From assembly GCA_963732365.1 (NCBI GenBank), contig CAVSZC010000005.1:186001-250000 (forward strand): a DNA stretch of 64,000 nt, read 5' to 3'. The notes below the pieces were generated by a model. It did no database searches. It saw only the letters and a program-made list of their open reading frames with translations, and was not told the DNA's origin. This document shows positions 7,930-14,935 of the stretch, one piece after another. The position numbers and the translations under genes are program-made. The stretch comes from SR-FBR-E99 sp963732365. Lineage in GTDB: Bacteria; Bacteroidota; Bacteroidia; Bacteroidales; VadinHA17. How positions within the stretch are numbered: the first letter of the stretch is position 1; each line of letters opens with the position of its first letter.

Positions 7930-8871
7930 TCAGTATAACCATCGGCTCAGCTGGCCGGCATAAACAAATACATAACGGAACAGGAATCCTCCCATGAGAA
8001 TAAGCGCAGCAGGAAGTATGACAGGAATCTTGTAACCCCTGAGGCTCATAATTGACAATATCCCCGGGAAAATTATGCCGAGAAAGACAACAAATATCCA
8101 GAATATCATGGTGTATTCTCCTCCGAGGAACAGCTCCGAGGCTTCAATCTGCACCTGGGTACCAGCCAGGAATCCCATGAACATGTGAACTATAAGGAAA
8201 AGCTCAACTCCCAGCAATACTATAGTTAGCTTTTTAAAGAGGCTTATTTCATCCGTATCGCGGGCAGCCAGCATTATGGTGGCTGCTGCTGCTGCAAGAC
8301 CTGATGTCAGGAAGAGCGGGCCGAGGACGGAAGTGTTCCACAGTGGTCTTGCATTAAAAGCTGAAAGCAAAATGCCGGTATAGACACCCAGCATCAGAGC
8401 CAGGAACATCATTATCCACGCCACCACAGATTTGTACTTCCTGAAAAAGTCCTCCAGCTCTTTAATCCACCTGTACTTCCAGTCAAATGCCGGAAACTGA
8501 TCCCTGATATGAAGGGCAGCCCATATAACAGAGGCAACAAATGTCATTGTAAGGGTCCATGCACCCCATGACATAGGAGACTGAAATTTGACTGTTGTAT
8601 ACAGCTGCCAGAAGAATATTTTGTGCCTGAGGTCATAAAAAAGGGCCATGAAGCAGATAACTATCAGGAAGGGCACTATCAGTGGTGCCTTGCGTACAAC
8701 TGCAGTATATTTGTTTTCTTTCCCAAGAATAAAGAAAAGAGCAGCAAAGAAAAGAATCCCTGCTGACAACCCTCCGAGAAATAGGTCGAGCGCTATCGGC
8801 CAGTGCCAGATATGAAGGTGCGGATCAATCAACAGATTGTCTCTTCCGCTAACTATCAGTTCTTCGTTCAT
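7930..8871 (-). CDS. psrC: NrfD/PsrC family membrane subunit of polysulfide/thiosulfate reductase
   Basis: A 313-residue integral membrane protein with about eight helices and the family opening HWPIALDLFLGGLSAG after a short cytoplasmic-type start. NrfD/PsrC proteins anchor the molybdoenzyme complex, oxidise menaquinol and pass electrons to the ferredoxin subunit. The final residues include an Arg/Tyr-rich end. It follows the ferredoxin gene with a 7-base gap. The pairing with PsrA- and PsrB-type subunits supports a PsrABC/PhsABC complex. The gene symbol is by analogy: sequence alone does not separate polysulfide from thiosulfate or sulfur reductase. Confidence 0.85.
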   Translation of the reverse strand: MNEELIVSGRDNLLIDPHLHIWHWPIALDLFLGGLSAGILFFAALFFILGKENKYTAVVRKAPLIVPFLIVICFMALFYDLRHKIFFWQLYTTVKFQSPMSWGAWTLTMTFVASVIWAALHIRDQFPAFDWKYRWIKELEDFFRKYKSVVAWIMMFLALMLGVYTGILLSAFNARPLWNTSVLGPLFLTSGLAAAAATIMLAARDTDEISLFKKLTIVLLGVELFLIVHMFMGFLAGTQVQIEASELFLGGEYTMIFWIFVVFLGIIFPGILSIMSLRGYKIPVILPAALILMGGFLFRYVFVYAGQLSRWLY

Positions 8872-8878
8872 GCCACTA

Positions 8879-9412
8879 TCAGATTAGGAAATACAATTGC
8901 GGTTTGGTACCAGCCTCAGGTATAAGGGTCTTGCTTTTGCGCTTCTTAAGAACCACACTTACCTCGCTGTTAGGGTCATCAAGGTCGCCAAAGTACATAC
9001 ATTTTGTCGGGCATACTGCGACACATGCCGGCTTCATCCCGTCCTTAACCCTGTGAATACAGAATGTGCATTTATCTACGTATCCTTTAGGATGGAAATA
9101 TCTTGCGTCATAAGGACATGATGCTATGCATGCTCCGCATCCGATACATTTGCTGGGTTTAACCAGAACTATTCCTCCCTCAGCAAAATGGCTTGCTCCT
9201 GTAGGGCAGCACCTGACACAGGGAGAGTTTACACACTGATTGCACCTCTCAGATCTCAGCTCCATCTCAAGCTGGGGGTAGGTCCCGTCCATCACCTCAA
9301 CCACCCAGTCGCGGCAGTATCCGATGGGCACATTGTTCTCTGTCTGGCATGCTACGACACAGTCGCTGCATCCGACACATTTTTTCGTGTCAACAGCCAT
9401 TGCGTATCTCAT
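8879..9412 (-). CDS. psrB: 4Fe-4S ferredoxin subunit (PsrB/PhsB/DmsB type)
   Basis: A 177-residue electron transfer subunit with four cysteine groups: CVGCSDCVVAC, CNQCVNSPCVRCCP, CIGCGACIASCPYDARY and CTFCIHRVKDGMKPACVAVCP, enough for four [4Fe-4S] clusters. It links the membrane quinol oxidase subunit to the molybdenum subunit. Its start overlaps the stop of the catalytic gene by four bases (9409-9412), a sign of translational coupling. There is no signal peptide, as expected for a partner carried through the Tat pathway by the catalytic subunit. Confidence 0.9.
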   Translation of the reverse strand: MRYAMAVDTKKCVGCSDCVVACQTENNVPIGYCRDWVVEVMDGTYPQLEMELRSERCNQCVNSPCVRCCPTGASHFAEGGIVLVKPSKCIGCGACIASCPYDARYFHPKGYVDKCTFCIHRVKDGMKPACVAVCPTKCMYFGDLDDPNSEVSVVLKKRKSKTLIPEAGTKPQLYFLI

Positions 9413-11646
9413 GATGCCACCTCCTCCTTAACCAGGTCAGTAATGAAAGTCACGAAGTTGCCTCGCATGCCTGTTCCTCCCATTATCGGATCAAGCATCA
9501 CATTTGTGATCAGACTGGCATCGCTTGCTCCCTTTCCGTAACACCGCCGCAGTTTCTTCTGATCATGGCCGAAGCCGTGAACCATGTAGACTGAGTCCCA
9601 CCTGATACGCTCGGTGACACGTACCCTGATCGGAAACTCAGAGCGTTTGCCATCCTGGTTCTCCAGGTAGACATACTGGCCGGTGCTTAGCCCCCACTCT
9701 TTTGCCACTCTCGGATTTACCCATAAACTGTTCTCATCCATCAGGTCTGTCAGGTTGGGATTGTTCGATGTCCTACCAAACGTGTGCATCGGAGCCCTCC
9801 CGTAGTTCAGTCTGTAAAAGCCCTGAGGCGGCTCCGGGTGTTGGGTATATCGGGGCATTGGATCAAATCCTCCGTCAGCAAGGAGAGTAGAGTAAAGTTC
9901 AATCTTACCTGTTCCGGTAAAAAACTCCACCTGCTCGTCCGGCGCAAAAAAGAGGTCATCAGCAGGTCTGTCAAAAGTCTTTACTCCAACCTTTTTCATC
10001 TCCTCAAGGCTTGATCCGAGTTCCTTTAGCTGCCAGTCAAGCTGTTCTTCGATAGTCTCAAAGGGGAAGTACTCAATCACACCAAGTCTTTTCGCCAGTT
10101 CCCTGGCCATCCAGAATGCGGGTTTTGTGTCATACATCGGTTCCGCTGCCGGCATCCTTAGTGCAATCTGCGGTTTGCGGTGCTGTACGTTACGTATCTC
10201 ATCATATCTTTCCAGGTAGGTGCATTCGGGCAGTACCACATCAGCATAACCAGTTATCTCCATAGGCATGGTGTCTATTACAACCAGCAGATCAAGTGCT
10301 TCAATTGCCTTAAGCGTATTCTCCCGGTTTGGGAGTGTCTCAATCAGATTTGACCCGTTCACTATCCATCCATGGAACTTACAGTTCCTGCTGGGGTCAG
10401 GAATTGAGGCATCACATACTCCGTTTGCGAGTACAACATCAGCAAGCTTGTAGAGATCAGGGAACTCCGTTCTCCATGTCCTTTTAGGTACAGGATATGG
10501 CGGATGGTGCGGTTCTGGCAGTACGGCTGATTCAGCCCTGTAGAAACCGCCCCTTCTTCCCCATGAGCCAAGTAATGCGTTAAGAATAGCAACTGCTCTT
10601 AACCTTTGAGTGTCATCACCATACCAGGTAACATGACGACCCGGATGTACTATTACTGAAGGAGCAGCATTGGCCATCTCACGCGCTGTTTCGCGGATGA
10701 CTGTTGGATCAATGGTTGTAATACCATAAGCCCATTCAGGGGTCATGCCTTGAACATGCTCCTTAAGATAATCAAAACCATATGTGTATTTTTCAACATA
10801 TTCCTTGTCGTAAAGCTCTTCATTTATGATAACGTTAATCCATGCAAGCAGAAGAGCTAAATCAGTAGCCGGTTTTACCGGAAGCCAGTATTTCGATTTG
10901 CCTGCTGCGGTTGAATAACGGGGGTCAACAGTGATAATTGTTGCTCCCTTATCAATTGCGTCCGACATCTCCTGCACCTGTCCGTTATGCATGTTTTCAC
11001 CAAGATGGCTTCCGATGAGAACAAGGCACTTTGTATCGCGTATATCAAGTGGTTCCGGGCTATCAAGGGTCTGCCCATAAGTTGCCTGAAATGCCACCTC
11101 GCGCGGACCGCGGCATTGTGCATATGAAGGGGCAGCGACATGAGGAGAACCAAGGGCCTTCAGCAGAGTGGTAAAGTATTTTCCACCAGAGCCGTGAGTG
11201 AAAAGAGCTATACATTCAGGACCATATTCTGCTGATAGTTTCTTAACCTTTTCTGAGATATAGTCGAAGGCTTCATCCCATGTGGCCTCACGGAAACTCT
11301 GTTTGCCACGTTCCTCGGTACGAATAAGCGGTGTCTTGAGCCTGTCTTCGTCATAATACATACCAACGCCTCCCGTGCCGCGAGGGCAGAATCTGCCGTT
11401 GCAGTTCATATCTTCAGCATTGCCAACGATTTTCTGGATTGCTCCCTTGTCGTTCTTGTAGACCCATCCGGCACATTTCCAGAAGCATACCTCACAGTAA
11501 GTGGGGGTACGTTTGTTAAGAGCTGCCAGGGTCGCCTTCTGGCCGTCAGTAAGCTCTGATGCCATGAGCTTGAAGCCTGCTGCCCCGGCCATCACTGCCC
11601 CTGCACCCACTGCCGAGATCCTGATGAATTGTCTGCGTGTTGCCAT
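9409..11646 (-). CDS. psrA: Molybdopterin oxidoreductase catalytic subunit (PsrA/PhsA-like polysulfide or thiosulfate reductase)
   Basis: A 745-residue protein with a Tat signal (TRRQFIRISAVGAGAVMAGA). The first iron-sulfur site is C51, C54, C58 and C87 (CEVCFWKC, then CPRG). The motif SYAQCRGPREVAF supplies Cys178, the expected cysteine ligand to molybdenum typical of PsrA/PhsA rather than the Ser or Asp of DMSO or nitrate reductases. Length matches the family (about 760). It is the first gene of the operon, so transcription probably starts at the TATATTTG element at 11673-11680. The natural acceptor may be polysulfide, sulfur, thiosulfate or tetrathionate; the adjacent YeeE/YedE and rhodanese genes support a sulfur compound. 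Confidence 0.88.
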   Translation of the reverse strand: MATRRQFIRISAVGAGAVMAGAAGFKLMASELTDGQKATLAALNKRTPTYCEVCFWKCAGWVYKNDKGAIQKIVGNAEDMNCNGRFCPRGTGGVGMYYDEDRLKTPLIRTEERGKQSFREATWDEAFDYISEKVKKLSAEYGPECIALFTHGSGGKYFTTLLKALGSPHVAAPSYAQCRGPREVAFQATYGQTLDSPEPLDIRDTKCLVLIGSHLGENMHNGQVQEMSDAIDKGATIITVDPRYSTAAGKSKYWLPVKPATDLALLLAWINVIINEELYDKEYVEKYTYGFDYLKEHVQGMTPEWAYGITTIDPTVIRETAREMANAAPSVIVHPGRHVTWYGDDTQRLRAVAILNALLGSWGRRGGFYRAESAVLPEPHHPPYPVPKRTWRTEFPDLYKLADVVLANGVCDASIPDPSRNCKFHGWIVNGSNLIETLPNRENTLKAIEALDLLVVIDTMPMEITGYADVVLPECTYLERYDEIRNVQHRKPQIALRMPAAEPMYDTKPAFWMARELAKRLGVIEYFPFETIEEQLDWQLKELGSSLEEMKKVGVKTFDRPADDLFFAPDEQVEFFTGTGKIELYSTLLADGGFDPMPRYTQHPEPPQGFYRLNYGRAPMHTFGRTSNNPNLTDLMDENSLWVNPRVAKEWGLSTGQYVYLENQDGKRSEFPIRVRVTERIRWDSVYMVHGFGHDQKKLRRCYGKGASDASLITNVMLDPIMGGTGMRGNFVTFITDLVKEEVAS

Positions 11647-11672
11647 TTATAAGCCTGATTATGTGTTCCTTG

Positions 11673-11680
11673 CAAATATA
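11673..11680 (-). promoter_or_regulatory. Bacteroidota-type -7 promoter element for the sulfur operon
   Basis: On the minus strand the bases read TATATTTG, matching the TAnnTTTG element recognised by the phylum's primary sigma factor. It is 27 bases upstream of the psrA start, giving a leader of about 20 bases. A clear -33 TTTG is not visible at the standard spacing. Confidence 0.5.
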
Positions 11681-11756
11681 TGGATATATCTAAATATGCC
11701 ATTGTGTGCCACCACGAAAGTATTGTTTATTAAATAACAGTCTTAAAATTATGATT

Positions 11757-11770
11757 TTTATGATAATCAA
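11757..11770 (-). promoter_or_regulatory. Candidate FNR/CRP-like box upstream of the sulfur operon
   Basis: The complement reads TTGATTATCATAAA, one mismatch from TTGAT-N4-ATCAA. It is about 98 bases upstream of the predicted transcription start, unusually far for activation at -41, and close to the ettA stop codon. Offered as a weak candidate only. Confidence 0.2.
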
Positions 11771-11789
11771 ATGAATCATTTACACCGAT

Positions 11790-13472
11790 TCAGGCAAGCC
11801 TTTTGTATTTAATCCTGACAGGTCCAGCGCTGCCGGTCCGCTTGTGGTAGTTCTCCTCATATTCAGAGTAGTCGCCTTCGAACCACACCACTTTAGAGTC
11901 GCCCTCGAACGCGAGTATATGTGTGGCTACGCGGTCAAGGAACCACCGGTCGTGTGATATTATCACAGCACAACCGGCAAAATTCTCCAATCCCTCTTCA
12001 AGCGCACGGAGAGTATTTACATCAATATCATTTGTGGGTTCGTCAAGCAGCAGCACGTTGGCCCCGCTCTTTAGCGTCAGCGCCAGGTGCAGTCTGTTGC
12101 GCTCTCCACCTGAGAGCACCCCGCACTTCTTCTCCTGATCCGCTCCGGTGAAGTTGAATCTTGCAGCATAGGCCCTGGCGTTCACCGGGCGGTTGCCTAC
12201 CATCACTTCATCCACCCCGCCTGAGATGACCTCATAGACACTTTTCTTCGGATCAATATCGGCATGGGCCTGGTCAACATATCCAAGGGTGACTGTTTCG
12301 CCTACCTCGAAAGTGCCTTTATCAACCGTCTCCTGCTTCATTATCATGCGGAACAGGGTTGTCTTGCCTGCACCGTTGGGTCCGATGACGCCAACGATAC
12401 CGTTCGGAGGCAGGCTGAACTCAAGACTCTCAAAGAGTATCCTGTTGTCAAACGCCTTCGCGACACCCTTGGCCCTTATCACCTTGTCGCCAAGCCTGGG
12501 GCCGTTCGGGATGAATATCTCCAGCTTCTCCTCCTTCTGTTTTACATCCTGGTTCAGGAGGTTTTCGTACTGGCTGAGGCGTGCCTTTGACTTTGCATGC
12601 CTGGCTTTCGGTGACATTCTCACCCACTCAAGCTCGTGCTCCAGCGTCTTGCGGCGCCTTATATTTCCCTTCTCCTCCAGCTCAAGCCTTTTTGCCTTCT
12701 GTTCAAGCCATGAGGTGTAGTTGCCCTTCCACGGAATGCCTTCGCCCCGGTCAAGCTCAAGGATCCATCCTGCCACATTATCAAGGAAGTACCTGTCATG
12801 GGTTATGCAGATGACTGTTCCCTTGTACTGTTTGAGATGTGTCTCGAGCCACTGTATGCTTTCGGCGTCGAGGTGGTTTGTCGGTTCATCGAGCAGCAGC
12901 ACGTCAGGTTCGAGCAGCATCAGTCGGCAGAGGGCCACCCTGCGTCGTTCACCACCCGAGAGGATATTTACCGGCGTTGAGGGGTCCGGACAGCGGAGGG
13001 CATCCATGGCTCGCTCGAGCCTGTGCTCGAGGTTCCATCCGTCAAGAGCCTCTATTCTCTCCTGTAGCTCGGCCTGCCTGTTCATGAGCTTCTCCATGGC
13101 ATCCGGGTTCTCATATACCTCGGGTTCACCGAAGCGCAGGTTTATCTCCTCATACTCTTTCAGCGCCGTCACAACGGGTGCCGCCCCCTCCTCCACGATC
13201 TCACGCACGGTGCGTTTATCATCCATGAGAGGATCCTGTGCCAGATGCCCGACGGTATACCCTGGCGAGAAAACCACTTCACCCTGGTATTCCTTCTCGA
13301 GTCCTGCTATTATCTTCAGCAGGGTCGATTTTCCGGAACCGTTAAGACCGATGATACCAATCTTGGCGCCAAGGAAGAAAGAGAGTGATATGTCCTTGAT
13401 AACCTGTTTATGCGGAGGGTAGCTTTTGCTGACCCTGAACATGGAAAAAATGATCTTCTTGTCGTCTGCCAT
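11790..13472 (-). CDS. ettA: Energy-dependent translational throttle protein EttA (ABC-F ATPase)
   Basis: A 560-residue soluble protein with two ABC domains and no membrane segment. The chosen start (MADDKKIIFSMFRVSKSYPP) has AAAGAGA upstream and matches the family; an upstream in-frame start adds eight residues. Domain 1 has GLNGSGKST, LSGGERRR and DEPTNHLD; domain 2 has GPNGAGKTT, LSGGERNR and DEPTNDID. The linker contains WVRMSPKARHAKSKARL, a hallmark of EttA and its arm region. EttA binds the ribosomal E site and gates entry into elongation according to ATP/ADP ratio. It is transcribed independently of the sulfur operon, 143 bases upstream of it. Confidence 0.92.
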   Translation of the reverse strand: MADDKKIIFSMFRVSKSYPPHKQVIKDISLSFFLGAKIGIIGLNGSGKSTLLKIIAGLEKEYQGEVVFSPGYTVGHLAQDPLMDDKRTVREIVEEGAAPVVTALKEYEEINLRFGEPEVYENPDAMEKLMNRQAELQERIEALDGWNLEHRLERAMDALRCPDPSTPVNILSGGERRRVALCRLMLLEPDVLLLDEPTNHLDAESIQWLETHLKQYKGTVICITHDRYFLDNVAGWILELDRGEGIPWKGNYTSWLEQKAKRLELEEKGNIRRRKTLEHELEWVRMSPKARHAKSKARLSQYENLLNQDVKQKEEKLEIFIPNGPRLGDKVIRAKGVAKAFDNRILFESLEFSLPPNGIVGVIGPNGAGKTTLFRMIMKQETVDKGTFEVGETVTLGYVDQAHADIDPKKSVYEVISGGVDEVMVGNRPVNARAYAARFNFTGADQEKKCGVLSGGERNRLHLALTLKSGANVLLLDEPTNDIDVNTLRALEEGLENFAGCAVIISHDRWFLDRVATHILAFEGDSKVVWFEGDYSEYEENYHKRTGSAGPVRIKYKRLA

Positions 13473-13535
13473 AATAAATCTCTTTGGAGACGGCAAAAAT
13501 AATCATTTTGTATGCTGCGGAAAAAATATCTCTCC

Positions 13536-13934
13536 TTATTGTGTCGGGGAAGTCTCCTTGCACCCTTTTTCGAACAGTGCTGTTGTTTCGGGCTGAACAA
13601 GAACCCAGATGATATATACCCCCTTGAGGGTACCGATAGGTATGTTCAGCAGACCCAGGCCGGCCATGACGAGTGTAAGCACTTTGCCCCAGCCCTTGCA
13701 TGCCAGCATTCCGATCGCCCCTGCCACAATTGCAACACCGACAAGTCCAATGACTGTTATCAGAGGCACGCCTATAATACCCAATATCTTCATGGTTGTC
13801 GGTTCATCAACAAACTGATCAACGAAACCCAATGCAAAGGCAATCGCGAGGGCACCTATGATATTAAGCGATCCGAACACTATCTGCAGAACGGCTGCAA
13901 CAGTGACATGCTTCTTCATCTTGTTCTCTTCCAT
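13536..13934 (-). CDS. Small four-helix membrane protein of unknown function
   Basis: About 132 residues from the start MEENKMKK; a second start five codons later (MKKHVTVAAV, base 13919) has a better ribosome-binding site (GGAAGAG) and is equally possible. Four hydrophobic segments are visible: VAAVLQIVFGSLNIIGALAIA, a TMKILGIIGVPLITVIGLVG region, VAGAIGMLACKG and LVMAGLGLLNIPIG. The last segment is typical of small DUF-type membrane proteins. No catalytic motif or signal peptide is seen and the family is not recognised with certainty. It lies upstream of ettA on the same strand (63-base gap). Confidence 0.65.
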   Translation of the reverse strand: MEENKMKKHVTVAAVLQIVFGSLNIIGALAIAFALGFVDQFVDEPTTMKILGIIGVPLITVIGLVGVAIVAGAIGMLACKGWGKVLTLVMAGLGLLNIPIGTLKGVYIIWVLVQPETTALFEKGCKETSPTQ

Positions 13935-14022
13935 GGTATAGTGTTTTATTGGTTTGTATTCACTCCGCTTTAATGACTCCAATTTAATAAAAATGTTGCA
14001 CAGCACTATTGCTTCATTTTAA

Positions 14023-14030
14023 TAACTTTG
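14023..14030 (+). promoter_or_regulatory. -7 promoter element upstream of the small lipoprotein gene
   Basis: The bases TAACTTTG match TAnnTTTG, 17 bases before the lipoprotein ATG, so the leader would be very short. A GTTG at 13995-13998 is a possible -33 box with a slightly long spacer. Confidence 0.45.
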
Positions 14031-14047
14031 TCGCAAATCTGAAGAGT

Positions 14048-14278
14048 ATGAAAAAGAAGCTTGCCTATGCTGCCGGTTTGCTGGTGATAATCTGTTCATT
14101 CACTGCCTGTGATATGATCGGCGGCAATTGCCAGATATGTCAGCTCAATTCATATGAGGACAACAATCTTATTGCCACAGTCAGTGAGGCTGAATATTGT
14201 GATGATGAACTCCTGGCTATAAAGGCAACACCTCCCACAACAAACGGTGGTGTCACCACAAAGTGGGAGTGCCGCTGA
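14048..14278 (+). CDS. Small cysteine-rich lipoprotein
   Basis: A 76-residue protein starting MKKKLAYAAGLLVIICSFTAC, where Cys21 follows a lipobox (SFTAC), so it is probably lipidated and held in the outer membrane or periplasm. The mature part contains four further cysteines: CQIC, the C of EYCDD and the C of the final WECR. No family is recognised. The downstream-in-frame ATG was preferred to an earlier one at 14009 because it immediately precedes the signal peptide. It stands alone between divergent and receiver genes. Function unknown. Confidence 0.7.
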   Translation: MKKKLAYAAGLLVIICSFTACDMIGGNCQICQLNSYEDNNLIATVSEAEYCDDELLAIKATPPTTNGGVTTKWECR

Positions 14279-14386
14279 TCAGCTCCTTTTGACCACCATT
14301 ATCAGAACGGTTTTTACGGGTGTTCCATTTCCGCCGGAATGTGCGGTTCCATGTTCAAAAAATGTTGTTAACAATTTACCCGGCTA

Positions 14387-14418
14387 TGTTGATAGTTGGT
14401 AAAAATTTGCCTAATCTT
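14387..14418 (+). promoter_or_regulatory. Candidate promoter of the receiver-domain gene
   Basis: GTTG (14387-14390) and TAATCTTG (14411-14418, one mismatch to TAnnTTTG) are separated by 20 bases. The start codon is at 14484, so the leader would be about 60 bases. Confidence 0.3.
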
Positions 14419-14483
14419 GCTTACTCCCGCCGGATAATTTTACATTGAAATCGGACAACTACCTCCGGGTTCATTTTATAAAG

Positions 14484-14888
14484 ATGCTGGATATTACAGG
14501 AAAAAGAATTGCGATAGTTGAAGATGACATTGCGTCATTGAAGTATTATGAGACACTTCTCAGGGATACGGGAGCCTCGGTCACTATCTTCCGTAACGGC
14601 AAGGAGTTTGTCGATGCTGTGACCTCCGGCAATTCAGGGTTTGACCTGATCTTCATGGATTTTCTTGTTCCCCTCGTCAACGGCATTGACTGCACGAGGG
14701 CGTTCCGCCAGGTAAACCGTTCCTCACCGGTGGTCCTGGTTACCGCTTATTATTCCGAACAGACCAAGAACGAAGCCTACATCGCCGGATGTACTGAATA
14801 CAATCTTAAGCCCATCTTCCCGGAAAAGATCTTTATGATCCTCGAGAAGTACCTAGCTCCGAGGCCGGCATACCAATTCAACGACTGA
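14484..14888 (+). CDS. Stand-alone response regulator receiver protein
   Basis: A 134-residue protein composed of a single CheY-like receiver domain. The acidic pocket is IVEDD (13-15), the phospho-acceptor is Asp59 in LIFMDF, Thr87 is in LVTAYY and Lys109 in NLKP. The ATG at 14484 (MLDITGKRIAIVEDD) is preferred over an upstream TTG at 14445. No output domain follows, so it may act by protein interaction like CheY or Spo0F. No kinase is adjacent; the nearest kinases are 21 kb or more away. Phosphorelay partner unknown. Confidence 0.85.
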   Translation: MLDITGKRIAIVEDDIASLKYYETLLRDTGASVTIFRNGKEFVDAVTSGNSGFDLIFMDFLVPLVNGIDCTRAFRQVNRSSPVVLVTAYYSEQTKNEAYIAGCTEYNLKPIFPEKIFMILEKYLAPRPAYQFND

Positions 14889-14910
14889 TTCACTTCATAT
14901 GAATTGTGAC

Positions 14911-14935
14911 AGCAACGCCCGGGTTGGGCGTTGCT
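14911..14935. terminator. Perfect 10-bp hairpin between convergent genes
   Basis: AGCAACGCCC and GGGCGTTGCT flank a GGGTT loop, a perfect stem that also covers two bases of the stop codon of the DUF2723 gene. It lies between the converging receiver and DUF2723 genes and could end transcription in both directions, but neither side has a T-run, so this is a structural call only. Confidence 0.5.

Noticed and set aside
12721..13422. Long plus-strand frame opposite ettA (233 codons)
   Set aside because: The minus strand encodes an unmistakable ABC-F protein; the plus frame is Ser/Arg/Pro-rich with no recognisable motif.
13672..14006. Extended start for the small membrane protein upstream of ettA (from 14006)
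   Set aside because: The added N-terminus lacks family features and the two internal starts are better placed, one with a GGAAGAG site.
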